The position numbers and the translations under genes are program-made. Positions 43,434 to 51,892 of a stretch of DNA of 64,000 nucleotides are shown here, one piece after another (the first letter of the stretch is position 1; each line of letters begins with the position of its first letter). The notes beneath the pieces are model-generated. The model saw nothing but the letters and a program-made list of their open reading frames with translations. It searched no databases and had not been told where the DNA came from. The DNA lies in the NCBI GenBank assembly GCA_947497265.1, contig CANMFP010000002.1:434001-498000 (forward strand), given 5' to 3'. The stretch is from an uncultured Isoptericola sp. Lineage in GTDB: Bacteria > Actinomycetota > Actinomycetes > Actinomycetales > Cellulomonadaceae.

Positions 43434-44645
43434 ATGACGGAAGGGCAGCTGATCGTCGACAACCTGGCTTCGGTGTGGTGGATCGCGCTGGTCGCCTTCC
43501 TCGCGCCGGTCCTGGCCCTGGTGACGCGCCGCAGAGTTCCCGACGTCGTCTGGCTGCTGGTCTTCGGGACTGTCATCGGCCCGCACGCGCTCGGGCTGGC
43601 CTCCGCCACGGCCCCCGTCGAGTTCCTGCGCGAGCTCGGTCTGGGCTTCCTGTTTCTGCTGGCCGGGCTCGAGGTCGACATCGCCGACATGCGCGGTCGC
43701 CAAGGACGCCAGGCGGCGATCACCTGGTTGGTGTGCGCCCTGCTCGGGCTGGGTGCGGGCCTGCTCCTGGTCGACGGGCAGGTACACGTCGCCGTCGTCC
43801 TGGCCATCGCCTCGACCTCCACCGCGTTGGGCACGCTCCTGCCGATCCTGAAGGACTCCGGGACCACGGGCACACCGCTCGGACGCGCGGTCATGGTCCA
43901 TGGCGCCTACGGTGAGCTGCTCCCGATCGTCGCGATGTCGTTGCTGCTCTCCACGCGAGGCACCTGGCAGGCCGCCGCCATCCTCGTCGCCTTCGCCGCG
44001 GCGGCCGCCCTCGTCATCGCAGTCCCCCGTCGGGTCTTCCGGGCCGCACCTCTGCTGAGCGAGGCGTTCGCACGGGCGTCGAACACCACGATGCAGACGA
44101 CGCTGCGCCTCACCGTGCTCATCCTGATCACGCTCATGCTGCTCACCGCCGTCCTCTCGCTCGACGTCGCCCTGGGCGCCTTCACCGCCGGCGTCCTCCT
44201 CAACGCCGTGCTCAAGGGTGCGGCTCCGGACCATGCGCGCGAGATCACGCACAAGGTCGAGGTCGTCGGATTCAGCCTGCTGATCCCCGTGTTCTTCGTG
44301 ACGAGCGGTATGAACATCAACCTGTCCGCCGTCGCGGCCGGGTGGCCCCTGCTGCTGGGGTTCGTCACCATGATCCTGCTGGTGCGCGGGCTCCCCGTCG
44401 TCGCCCGCGAGCAGTGGACCACCACCCACTCCGGCCTGACGACCGTCCGAGAACGGGCCGCCCTCGGCCTGTACGCGTCCACCGGACTGCCGATCATCGT
44501 GGCCGTGACCCAGATCGCCGCGTCCTCGGACGTCATCAGCATCGACCTGGCGTCGATCATGGTGACGGCGGGGGCCGTCACGGTGCTCGTCTTCCCGTTC
44601 TCCGCCGCCCGGCTTAGCGCCGCTTCCCAGAACTCGCCTCAGTAG
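43434..44645 (+). CDS. CPA2-type cation:proton antiporter
   Basis: A 403 aa protein with 11-13 helices of the Na+/H+ exchanger fold. Diagnostic parts: GLGFLFLLAGLEVDIADMR, VLAIASTSTALGTLLPILKD (discontinuous helix), LDVALGAFTAGVLLNAV and SGMNINLSAVAAG. No C-terminal TrkA domain. Probably Na+ or K+/H+ exchange. Its last 7 bp overlap the convergent GNAT pseudogene. Confidence 0.9.
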   Translation: MTEGQLIVDNLASVWWIALVAFLAPVLALVTRRRVPDVVWLLVFGTVIGPHALGLASATAPVEFLRELGLGFLFLLAGLEVDIADMRGRQGRQAAITWLVCALLGLGAGLLLVDGQVHVAVVLAIASTSTALGTLLPILKDSGTTGTPLGRAVMVHGAYGELLPIVAMSLLLSTRGTWQAAAILVAFAAAAALVIAVPRRVFRAAPLLSEAFARASNTTMQTTLRLTVLILITLMLLTAVLSLDVALGAFTAGVLLNAVLKGAAPDHAREITHKVEVVGFSLLIPVFFVTSGMNINLSAVAAGWPLLLGFVTMILLVRGLPVVAREQWTTTHSGLTTVRERAALGLYASTGLPIIVAVTQIAASSDVISIDLASIMVTAGAVTVLVFPFSAARLSAASQNSPQ

Positions 44646-45080
44646 TCGATCCGCATCACGCGACGACGCGTCGTCGGGGCTGAGACCTGCTGCATGCCGG
44701 CGGCCGCGAAGATCTGCGGGGTGCCCACGCTCGCCTCGTCCCAGACGACCTCACCGCCGCCGCGGGCGACGATCGGGTAGCCCTCGAGCGCCGTCGCACC
44801 CTGGCTCCGTGCGAAGTCGACGGCCGCCTGGGCGAGCTCGTACGTCAGTCCTTGCCCGCGAGCGCCGGCGCGGACGACGAAGCACGCGACGGCCCACACC
44901 GACGGGTCCTCACGGTCCTCGTGCCGGCCGGTCCAGACGACGGGGCTGCGTCCGTAGTAGCGGCGATAGGTCGGGCGCGGCGCGACGGCGACCCACCCGA
45001 TCGGCCCCTCGGTCGAACGGCACGTCGTCGAACGGCACGTCGTCGGCCGGACGGAAGGTGAGCACGCCGGTGTCGCTCAT
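44639..45080 (-). pseudogene. Frameshifted GNAT acetyltransferase remnant
   Basis: The start is intact: ATG 45080 with -10 TACGCT 6 nt upstream, then MSDTGVLTFRPADDVPFDDV. Near 45010 the frame must change to read EGPIGWVAVAPRPTYRRYYG, then VRAGARGQGLTYELAQAAVD, the acetyl-CoA loop of GNAT enzymes, to the stop at 44639. A 15-bp tandem duplication (45012-45026, 45027-45041) abuts the break, and about 50 residues expected between the start and the GWVAV strand are missing. The gene has therefore lost an internal piece and its frame. A sequencing error alone would not explain the missing piece. Confidence 0.8.
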
Positions 45081-45086
45081 GCCACG

Positions 45087-45092
45087 AGCGTA
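45087..45092 (-). promoter_or_regulatory. -10 TACGCT of the GNAT pseudogene
   Basis: Minus-strand TACGCT, 6 nt from ATG 45080; still intact beside the rnpB 3' end. Confidence 0.52.
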
Positions 45093-45102
45093 CGACCTGC
45101 GG

Positions 45103-45515
45103 GGCGGACGAGCCGGTCTGTACGCCGGGTTCTGTCTCCACGCCGGGTCGCCCCGACGCGGGTGACGGTCATCCATCTAGGACCTGCGTTGCCACAGGCC
45201 TCCAGCGGTCTACCCGACTGCGCTTCTCGTCAGAGAATCGGGCGGGCCGCCCTCCAACACAGTCTGTCTGACCTTGCTCCAGGTGGGGTTTACCGAGCCG
45301 CACCCGTCACCGGGCACGCTGGTGGTCTCTTACACCACCGTTTCACCCTGACCTGCACGCCGAGGCGTGCAGGCGGTCTGCTTTCTGTGGCACTTTCCCG
45401 CGGGTCACCCCGGGTGGCTGTTAGCCACCACCTTGCCCTTCGGAGCCCGGACGTTCCTCGGCACCGCCGCTCCGAGGAGCAGCGGCGACGCGACCGTCCG
45501 ACCGACTCGTCCGCC
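45103..45515 (-). ncRNA. rnpB: RNase P RNA, type A
   Basis: The catalytic RNA of RNase P, which trims tRNA 5' ends. The 5' end (CGGACGAGTCGGTCGGACG) pairs with the 3' end (CCGGCTCGTCCGCC) as helix P1. Conserved blocks are GAGGAACGTCCGGGCTCC (CR-I/P4 5' strand) and ACAGAACCCGGCGTACAG (3' conserved end). About 413 nt, the actinobacterial size. Ends are accurate to a few bases. Confidence 0.95.
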
Positions 45516-45533
45516 CGGCAAGGATACCCGCCC

Positions 45534-45917
45534 TCAGACGTCCACCCGGTAGTCCAGCTCCAGCTCGTCCGCGCTGCGGCCGCGGATGCCCCAGTTCTCG
45601 CGGGGGCTCTCCACGACGACGACCTCCAGGTCGTCCTCCGCGAGCCCCAGCGCCGGGGCGACGTCGTCGTACATCGCTCGGACCAAAGCCCTCTTCGCCG
45701 CCGCCGTGCGACCGGTGAAGCACAGGATCTCGATCACGAGGTAGGCCTCGGAGCGCGGCGCGACCAAATCGCCGTCGTCCAGCAGCAGGAAGCGGTGGAA
45801 CCGCTTGCCCTCGGGGAGCTGCCACGCGCCGACCAGGGCCGCATGGACGGCGTCGGACACCTGCGCCCGTCGCTCGCCCCACACCGACCGGTTCCCGTAG
45901 ATCTTCACCTGAGCCAT
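45534..45917 (-). CDS. Tautomerase-like family protein
   Basis: A 127 aa protein resembling the tautomerase superfamily (MAQVKIYGNRSVW, then LPEGKRFHRFLLLDDGD and RTAAAKRALVRAMYDD, ending ESPRENWGIRGRSADE). The family's catalytic Pro after Met is Ala here, so classic tautomerase chemistry is doubtful. ATG 45917 follows TAGGAT by 6 nt. Confidence 0.78.
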   Translation of the reverse strand: MAQVKIYGNRSVWGERRAQVSDAVHAALVGAWQLPEGKRFHRFLLLDDGDLVAPRSEAYLVIEILCFTGRTAAAKRALVRAMYDDVAPALGLAEDDLEVVVVESPRENWGIRGRSADELELDYRVDV

Positions 45918-45923
45918 GGCGCG

Positions 45924-45929
45924 ATCCTA
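45924..45929 (-). promoter_or_regulatory. -10 TAGGAT, leaderless start
   Basis: Minus-strand TAGGAT, 6 nt from ATG 45917. Confidence 0.58.
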
Positions 45930-45943
45930 CGGACGTCACGGCC

Positions 45944-46411
45944 TCAGTAGGGAGACTTGCCGTCGAACGCGGTCCAGGCCTCGAACGGCGCCAGCGCACG
46001 GTCCACGGACCGGCGCTCCACGGGCACGGGGGCGGGTGCGCGGCCCGCGAGCACGTCGTGGAACATCCGGTCGTCGAAGCCGGCTGCCGCGGCGTCGTGG
46101 CGATCAGCGGCGAACACCACCCGGTCGACGCGCGCCCACAGCGCGGTCGCCAGGCACATGGGGCACGGCTCGCACGAGCTGTACAGCACGGCGCCGGGCA
46201 GCCAGTACGCGGCGACCTCCTGGCAGGCCGCCCGGATCGCCACCACCTCGGCGTGCGCGCTCGGGTCGAGGTCGACCGTCACACGGTTCGTCCCCTCCCC
46301 CACGGCCTGGCCGTCGCGCACCACGACCGCTCCGAACGGGCCCTGTCCTGACGGCACGCCGGTCACCGCCAGCTCGACCGCTCGGGTGAGCCACTGCTCG
46401 TCGGACGTCAT
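45944..46411 (-). CDS. guaD: Guanine deaminase-like cytidine deaminase-fold protein
   Basis: 155 aa with the zinc site HAEVVAIRAA and SCEPCPMCLATALWA. The pattern GQGPFGAVVVRDGQAVGEGTNRVT and GFDDRMFHDVL matches B. subtilis GuaD-type guanine deaminases better than TadA. It converts guanine to xanthine (inference). ATG 46411 is preferred over a longer in-frame start because relatives begin there. Confidence 0.85.
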   Translation of the reverse strand: MTSDEQWLTRAVELAVTGVPSGQGPFGAVVVRDGQAVGEGTNRVTVDLDPSAHAEVVAIRAACQEVAAYWLPGAVLYSSCEPCPMCLATALWARVDRVVFAADRHDAAAAGFDDRMFHDVLAGRAPAPVPVERRSVDRALAPFEAWTAFDGKSPY

Positions 46412-46475
46412 GCTCCCGATGCTCCCACAACGAGGCGGACCACCGGCCAACGACCAGGAGCCGCCCGCCAGGCTC

Positions 46476-46481
46476 TAGGGT
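46476..46481 (+). promoter_or_regulatory. -10 TAGGGT for yaaA
   Basis: TAGGGT is 6 nt before GTG 46488. Confidence 0.6.
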
Positions 46482-46487
46482 GTCGGG

Positions 46488-47327
46488 GTGCTGATCTGCC
46501 TCCCGCCCTCCGAGGGCAAGACGCCCGCGCCCGACGGCGGCGCCCCGGTCGACCTGCGGGCGCTCGCCGCGCCGCAGCTCGCCCCCCAGCGGGAAGCCGT
46601 CCTGGACGCCCTCGCGACGGTGAGCGCCCGACCCGACGCCACGAAGGTCCTGAAGGTCGGCGCGACGCTGGCCAAGGAGGTCACCCGGAACACCGCGTTG
46701 CGCACGGCGCCGGCGGCACCGGCCACGGACGTCTACACCGGCGTGCTCTACGCGGCGGCGGGCCTCGGCGACCTGACAGGTCCGGCGGCGGCGCTCTGCG
46801 CGGACTCCGTCCGCATCTTCTCCGGGTTGTGGGGGGTCGTCGCGCCGCAGGACCGTATCCCGGCCTACCGGCTCTCCATGGGCGTCGACCTGCCGGGCGT
46901 CGGCAGGCTCGCCACGGCCTGGCGTCCGCACCTGGCGGACGCACTGACGGGGCGCGCGGCGGGCGACGTCGTCGTCGACTGCCGCTCCGCCGCGTACCTG
47001 GCGGCGTGGAAGCCCACGACCACCGGTCCCGACGCCGCCGACTGGGTCACCGTCCGGGTCGTGCGCGACGTCGACGGTCAGCGCACCGTCGTCTCGCACA
47101 ACGCCAAGCACACCCGCGGCGTGCTCACGGGTCACCTGCTGCGCCGCGCGGGCGCCCCGCCGTCGTCGGCAGAGGCGCTGCTCGACGCGGCCCGCGAGCT
47201 CGACGGGCAGGTCATCGGCACCGAGATCGGCACCGGCCTGAGCTATCGCATGGTCGAGGCGACGCTGGGCGACGCGGCGGGCCGGGCGCGCAGCGGTCCG
47301 CGCACGCTCGAGCTCGTCATCGCCTAG
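46488..47327 (+). CDS. yaaA: YaaA (DUF328) peroxide stress protein-like
   Basis: 279 aa. The YaaA family start LICLPPSEGKTPAPDG is clear, with VYTGVLYAAAGL, RIFSGLWGVVAPQDRIPAYRLSMG and the later VSHNAKHTRGVLTGHLL helix. YaaA lowers free iron under peroxide stress in E. coli and binds DNA. Actinobacterial members are longer but keep these parts. Confidence 0.93.
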   Translation: MLICLPPSEGKTPAPDGGAPVDLRALAAPQLAPQREAVLDALATVSARPDATKVLKVGATLAKEVTRNTALRTAPAAPATDVYTGVLYAAAGLGDLTGPAAALCADSVRIFSGLWGVVAPQDRIPAYRLSMGVDLPGVGRLATAWRPHLADALTGRAAGDVVVDCRSAAYLAAWKPTTTGPDAADWVTVRVVRDVDGQRTVVSHNAKHTRGVLTGHLLRRAGAPPSSAEALLDAARELDGQVIGTEIGTGLSYRMVEATLGDAAGRARSGPRTLELVIA

Positions 47328-47346
47328 AGAGCCGGTGCCGGCTGCG

Positions 47347-48030
47347 TCAGTGCGCGGCCGGGAACCCGACGACGCTGACCTCGCGGGCGCCGTCGGGCCA
47401 GAGCCTCAGCAGGGACAGCGAGCCCGGCGGGACACGCACCCGGCCCCAGGCGTTCGGCGGGGCGTCGAGCGCCAGGCCCACCAGCGTCCGGATCACCGCG
47501 GCGTGCGCCACGACGACCGACGTCGAGCTCTCGGCTCGCGCGACGACGTCGTCCAGGGCAGGCTGCACGCGCGTGGCGAGGTCGGCGTACGACTCGCCAC
47601 CGGGCGGTGCGAACGTGCCCTCGGTGACCCACCGCACCAGGTCGCCGGGCCAGCCGGCGTGCACCTGCTCCGGGACCATGGCCTCCCACTCGCCGAAGCG
47701 GATCTCCGCGAAGCGCTCGTCGGTCCGCACGTCGGCCCCGATCCGCCGGCTCACGGCCGCGGCGGTCTCCTGGGTGCGCACGGTGGGCGAGGCGAACAGC
47801 GCGTCCGGGCGCGGCACGTCCGGCCACAGGTCCTTGCCGATCCGGAACACCGCGTCGGCTGCCTGCGCCGCCTGCCGCTGGCCCGCCGTCGTCAGCGAGG
47901 GTCCAGGCACGTCACCGCCGGACAGCGCACCGACCTCCGTCAACGGGGTGACCCCGTGGCGCACGAGGACCACGGTGGCCGGGACCACGCCGTCGTACCG
48001 GGCGAGCGCGCCGGACGGAGGGCGCCGCAT
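47347..48030 (-). CDS. Histidine phosphatase family protein
   Basis: A 227 aa phosphoglycerate mutase-like phosphatase. The catalytic motif is LVRHGVTPLTE with the phosphorylated His; other parts are SPTVRTQETA, FGEWEAM with the acid Glu and VVAHAAVIRTL with the second His. In many actinobacteria this domain is fused to an N-terminal RNase H, which is absent here. ATG 48030 overlaps the zinc-ribbon gene stop (TGATG). Confidence 0.9.
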   Translation of the reverse strand: MRRPPSGALARYDGVVPATVVLVRHGVTPLTEVGALSGGDVPGPSLTTAGQRQAAQAADAVFRIGKDLWPDVPRPDALFASPTVRTQETAAAVSRRIGADVRTDERFAEIRFGEWEAMVPEQVHAGWPGDLVRWVTEGTFAPPGGESYADLATRVQPALDDVVARAESSTSVVVAHAAVIRTLVGLALDAPPNAWGRVRVPPGSLSLLRLWPDGAREVSVVGFPAAH

Positions 48031-48767
48031 CAGCCCTGGGCGGCTCGGACGAGGATCCGGCCGCACTCCTCGCACCGGACGACCTGCTCCGGCGCGGCGT
48101 TCTTGGCGGCGGCCAGGTCACCGGCGTTCAGCTCGAGCCGGCAGCCCTCGCAGCGGTTGCCGTTCAGCGCGGCCGCGCCCGACCCGCCGAGCTGGGCACG
48201 CAGCCGGTCGTAGAGGGTGACGAGCCCTGCGTCCAGGCCCTCGGCGGCCTTGGACCGCTCGGCCGTCACTCCCGCGGCCGTGCCGTCGATCTCCGCGAAG
48301 GCCGCGTCGCGCTCGGCGATCGCCTTCTCCTGGGCGGAGACGAGCTCGCCGTGCGCGGCCTCGACCTTGGCCAGCGCCTCCTGGTGCGCCTCGAGCCGTT
48401 CCATGAGCTCGAGCTCGGCCTCTTCGAGGACGTTCTGGCGGCGCGCGAGCGACTCGAGCTCGCTCATGACGGCCGTCGCGTCCTTCGCCCCGAGCGCGCC
48501 GGCGTCCAGGCGCTGCTGGTCGCGCGTCGCGCGGTTGCGGACCTGCTCGACGTCGCGCTCGGCCTTGGTGACCTCCCGCTCCAGGTCGGCGACGGCGGTC
48601 CGCGAGTCGACCAGGGAGCCGTGCAGGTCGCGCATGCGGGCGTCCAGATCGGCGATCGTGGCGAGCGCCGGGTGGTTCCGGCGCTGGTGCGCGAGCTGCT
48701 GGAGCCTGGTGTCGAGGGCCTGGACCTCGAGCAGGCGACGCTGGTCCTCGACGGGTGCGGTAGCCAT
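48030..48767 (-). CDS. C4-type zinc ribbon coiled-coil protein
   Basis: 245 aa: a long coiled-coil hairpin (residues 10-180, heptad-rich, with E-A-E-L-E-L-M-E patterns) and a C-terminal zinc ribbon with CEGC and CEECG. This is the DUF164/CT398-like family that precedes Nif3 or the phosphatase in actinobacteria. Function unknown, perhaps an adaptor for nucleic acid or secretion systems. It is coupled to the phosphatase gene. Confidence 0.92.
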   Translation of the reverse strand: MATAPVEDQRRLLEVQALDTRLQQLAHQRRNHPALATIADLDARMRDLHGSLVDSRTAVADLEREVTKAERDVEQVRNRATRDQQRLDAGALGAKDATAVMSELESLARRQNVLEEAELELMERLEAHQEALAKVEAAHGELVSAQEKAIAERDAAFAEIDGTAAGVTAERSKAAEGLDAGLVTLYDRLRAQLGGSGAAALNGNRCEGCRLELNAGDLAAAKNAAPEQVVRCEECGRILVRAAQG

Positions 48768-48802
48768 GGGTGGGTCCTCTCGTGCAGCTCTTCAGATGAC
48801 GG

Positions 48803-49675
48803 TCAGCGACCCGTGCTCGCGACCCGGGTCGTCCACGGGTCCGTCACCAGGGTGCTCACTCTGGTGGTCACCGTACCGTCTCCCAGTCGGTCGACGAGAT
48901 CGGTCGCGGCGTAGGCCAACCAGGGCCACTCGGAGGCGAAGTGGGCGACGTCCACGAGGAAGGGACGCCCCGACCCGGCCGGCGTGTCGCGCCCCGTCTC
49001 GAAGGCCGCCCGCTCCCGCAGCTCGGACGCCGGGTGGTGCCGCAGGTCAGCGGTGACGTAGACGTCGACGGCGGCGGCCCGGACCGCGTCGAACAACGAG
49101 TCCCCGGAGCCTCCGACGACGGCGGCAGTGGTCACCTCGGCGTCCAGGTCTCCGGACACGCGCACACCCTGGGCGGTGTCGGGCAGGACGTCGGCCACCC
49201 GCCGGGCGAGCTCGCCCAGCGTCGTCGGCCGCTCGAACGTCCCGACGCGACCGATGCCTCGCGTGGTGTCGTCGACGTGCGCCACCAACGGGCGCCGGTC
49301 CGCGATCCCGACGAGGTCCGCGAGCGCATCGGCGACCCCGCGCGGCGCGGAGTCGGCGTTGGTGTGCGCCACGTGCAGACCGCAACCGGCGGCGAGCAGC
49401 CGGTGGACCACGCTGCCCTTGAACGTGGTGGCGGCCACGGACGTCACCGGCTTGAGGAACAGCGGGTGGTGGGTGACGAGCAGGTCGGCGCCCCACGCGA
49501 TCGCCTCGTCCACGACCGCGTCCACCGGGTCGACGGCGAACATCACCTGGCGCACCTCGCGGTGCGGGTCGCCGGCCACCAGGCCGACCGCGTCCCAGCC
49601 CTCCGCCGTCGACGGCGGGTACAGGTCGTCCAGGGCGGCGACGACGTCGGCGAGGGTGCGGGGCGCGGAGCTCAT
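48803..49675 (-). CDS. Nif3-like dinuclear metal-centre protein
   Basis: A 290 aa protein of the Nif3/YbgI family, with two metal-binding clusters: LLVTHHPLFLKPV near the front and VDVAHFASEWPWL near the end; AHTNADSAPRGVADAL also fits. The family is linked to a metal-dependent hydrolase fold, with GTP cyclohydrolase I type 2 annotation common but unproven. ATG 49675 follows TAGGGT by 6 nt. First gene of the run Nif3 - zinc ribbon - phosphatase. Confidence 0.93.
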   Translation of the reverse strand: MSSAPRTLADVVAALDDLYPPSTAEGWDAVGLVAGDPHREVRQVMFAVDPVDAVVDEAIAWGADLLVTHHPLFLKPVTSVAATTFKGSVVHRLLAAGCGLHVAHTNADSAPRGVADALADLVGIADRRPLVAHVDDTTRGIGRVGTFERPTTLGELARRVADVLPDTAQGVRVSGDLDAEVTTAAVVGGSGDSLFDAVRAAAVDVYVTADLRHHPASELRERAAFETGRDTPAGSGRPFLVDVAHFASEWPWLAYAATDLVDRLGDGTVTTRVSTLVTDPWTTRVASTGR

Positions 49676-49681
49676 GGGCCG

Positions 49682-49742
49682 ACCCTAACCATCGGCTCCC
49701 CCCGGCACTGGATTTAGCGATCCCTAAATCCATTGGTACGAT
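49682..49742. promoter_or_regulatory. Divergent Nif3/ArsR promoters and operator
   Basis: The minus -10 TAGGGT (49682-49687) is 6 nt from the Nif3 ATG. The plus -10 TACGAT (49737-49742) is 6 nt from the ArsR GTG at 49749. Between them GGATTTAG (49710-49717) and CTAAATCC (49724-49731) form a perfect 8-6-8 inverted repeat over the expected -35 of the arsR promoter, in an AT-rich pocket. Confidence 0.72.
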
Positions 49743-49748
49743 CTCACC

Positions 49749-50189
49749 GTGGACACCCAGCCCCTGTACACCGTCAAGGCGGACCTCTTCCGCGCTCTCG
49801 CCCACCCGGCCCGTATCCAGGTGCTCGAGGTCCTGGCGGTGGAGCCCGACCGCACGGTCCTCGTCCCCCGCCTGCTCGAGGCCACCGGAGCCGAGCCGTC
49901 CGCGCTCTCCCAGCACCTCGCGGTGCTCAAGCGGGCCGGTGTCGTCGAGTCCCAGCGGTCCGGCAACGCCGTGCGCTACCGGCTCACCGAACCACTGGTC
50001 GCCGAGCTCCTGGTCGTCGCCCGCGCGTTCCTGCTCCGGCGCCTCGCCGCCCACGACGACGCGAGTCGCCTCGACGTGGTCCGCAGGCTCCCCACCCTGC
50101 CCGGCGCGACGGCACGCGGCGTCCTCGACGCCGCCGAGGCCGACCTGCCTGACAAGGTCCGCACGACCGTCACGGAGGAGTCCCGGTGA
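49749..50189 (+). CDS. ArsR/SmtB family regulator without cysteine
   Basis: A 146 aa winged-helix repressor. LFRALAHPARIQVLEVL, then the recognition helix SALSQHLAVLKRAGVVESQR and the wing RSGNAVRYRLTE are typical. It contains no cysteine, so it cannot be a classic thiol-type arsenic or cadmium sensor. GTG 49749 is leaderless. Its stop overlaps the SulP gene (GTGA), so it probably controls that transporter and itself. Confidence 0.9.
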   Translation: MDTQPLYTVKADLFRALAHPARIQVLEVLAVEPDRTVLVPRLLEATGAEPSALSQHLAVLKRAGVVESQRSGNAVRYRLTEPLVAELLVVARAFLLRRLAAHDDASRLDVVRRLPTLPGATARGVLDAAEADLPDKVRTTVTEESR

Positions 50190-51859
50190 CGATCCGCGAC
50201 GCCATCGCCCGGCTCGACGTCCGCGACCTGCTCCCCGGGCGGTCCGACTACGACCTGCGGCCGCGCACGCTCGGCGCCGACCTGGTCGCCGGCATCACCG
50301 TCGGCGTCGTCGCGCTGCCGCTGGCGCTCGCTTTCGGCGTGAGCTCCGGGGTCGGGCCCGCCGCGGGTCTCGTCACCGCCGTCATCGCCGGGATCGTCGC
50401 CGCGGTGTTCGGCGGCTCCAGGTTCCAGGTCTCCGGGCCGACCGGTGCGATGGCGGTGGTGCTCGCACCGGTCGTCGCGGCGCACGGCGTCGGGTCCGTC
50501 GCACTCGTGACCGTGCTCGCAGGAGTCCTGGTCCTGACGCTCGGCCTGCTCCGGCTCGGCCGGGCGGTGACCTACATCCCGTGGCCCGTGGTGGAGGGGT
50601 TCACGCTCGGCATCGCCGCCATCATCTTCCTGCAGCAGGTGCCCGCTGCGCTCGGCACGGACGCGGCCGTCGGCGAGAACTCCCTGGCCACCGCCGTGAG
50701 CTCCGTCGCGACGACGGCCACCGACCCGGGCACCGAGACGGCGTGGACCCTCGGCGCCGTGGCCGTGGTCGTGCTGCTCATGGTGCTCCTCCCACGCCTG
50801 CACCACGCCGTCCCCGCCTCGCTCGTGGCCGTCGTCGTGGTCACGGCGCTCGCCGAGATCACCTCCGCGCCCGTCGCGCGCATCGGCGCCCTGCCCGACA
50901 CGCTGCCCTCCCCCGTCCTGCCGAGCCTCGACGCGGGTGCCCTGCGGGAGGTGGTGGGCGCCGCCGTCGCGGTCGCCGCCCTCGCGGCGATCGAGTCCCT
51001 GCTGTCCGCGCGCGTCGCCGCTTCCATGGCACCGGGCGGCTCCGTCTACGCTCCAGACCGCGAGCTCCTCGGTCAGGGCCTCGCGTCGGTCGCGTCGGGA
51101 CTCTTCGGGGGGATGCCAGCGACCGGCGCGATCGCTCGCACCGCCGTCAACGTGCGCTCAGGAGCGCGCACCCGGCTCGCCGCCCTCGTCCACGCGATCG
51201 TGATCCTCGGCGTGATCTACCTCGCCACCGGACCGGTCTCCCAGATCCCGCTCGCCGCCCTGTCCGGCGTGCTCATGGTCACCGCCACGCGCATGATCGG
51301 CCCTCGCACCGTGCGGGCGATCCTGCGCTCGACGCGGTCCGACGCCAGCACGTTCGCCATCACGGCGTTCATCACCGTCGCGTTCGACCTGATCGAGGCC
51401 GTGCAGATCGGGCTCGTCGTCGCCGCGTTCTTCGCGCTGCGCCACGTCGCCCGGGCATCCGCCGTGCACCGCGAACCGCTGCCCGGTCCGGCGCACGAGG
51501 GCGACGACCGCATCGCCCTGTTCCGGCTCGACGGCGCGATGTTCTTCGGCGCGGCGGACCGCATCCTCACCGAGCTCACCGAGGCCTCCACCCGCGGCGA
51601 CGTCGAGGTGGTGATCCTGCGCCTGTCCCAGCTGCAGATGGTCGACGCCACCGGAGCCAAGGCTCTGGCCGACCTCATCACCGAGCTCGAACGCCGTGGC
51701 GTCACCGTCCTCGTGAAGGGAGTCCAGGACCGACACCGCTCCCTCATCGTCCGGGTCGGGGTGCTCGACGAGCTCCGGCACGAGAAGCACGCCTTCGACA
51801 CCCTCGCCGACGCCGTCGAGCACGCACGCTCGCACGTCCGCCGGGCAGCCATCGGTTGA
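50186..51859 (+). CDS. SulP family anion transporter
   Basis: 557 aa: a 10-14 helix transport domain (residues 25-425) and a C-terminal STAS domain (about 445-550, VVILRLSQLQMVDATGAKAL). The family segments LALAFGVSSGVGPAAGLVTAVIAG, FQVSGPTGAMAVVL and ARTAVNVRSGARTRLAALVH are present. SulP proteins carry sulfate, bicarbonate or other anions; the anion here is unknown. Coupled to the cysteine-free ArsR. Confidence 0.93.
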   Translation: MTIRDAIARLDVRDLLPGRSDYDLRPRTLGADLVAGITVGVVALPLALAFGVSSGVGPAAGLVTAVIAGIVAAVFGGSRFQVSGPTGAMAVVLAPVVAAHGVGSVALVTVLAGVLVLTLGLLRLGRAVTYIPWPVVEGFTLGIAAIIFLQQVPAALGTDAAVGENSLATAVSSVATTATDPGTETAWTLGAVAVVVLLMVLLPRLHHAVPASLVAVVVVTALAEITSAPVARIGALPDTLPSPVLPSLDAGALREVVGAAVAVAALAAIESLLSARVAASMAPGGSVYAPDRELLGQGLASVASGLFGGMPATGAIARTAVNVRSGARTRLAALVHAIVILGVIYLATGPVSQIPLAALSGVLMVTATRMIGPRTVRAILRSTRSDASTFAITAFITVAFDLIEAVQIGLVVAAFFALRHVARASAVHREPLPGPAHEGDDRIALFRLDGAMFFGAADRILTELTEASTRGDVEVVILRLSQLQMVDATGAKALADLITELERRGVTVLVKGVQDRHRSLIVRVGVLDELRHEKHAFDTLADAVEHARSHVRRAAIG

Positions 51860-51892
51860 GCCGGGCGCTGCGTGCGGGCTGGGCGGCCGGGC

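Noticed and set aside
42360-44429. 689-codon minus-strand frame
   Set aside because: It lies opposite the FUSC and antiporter genes, both with clear membrane families; its product is an acidic, low-complexity shadow.
44639-45080. Two separate small genes
   Set aside because: The two parts make one GNAT protein only if joined; neither alone is a complete fold.
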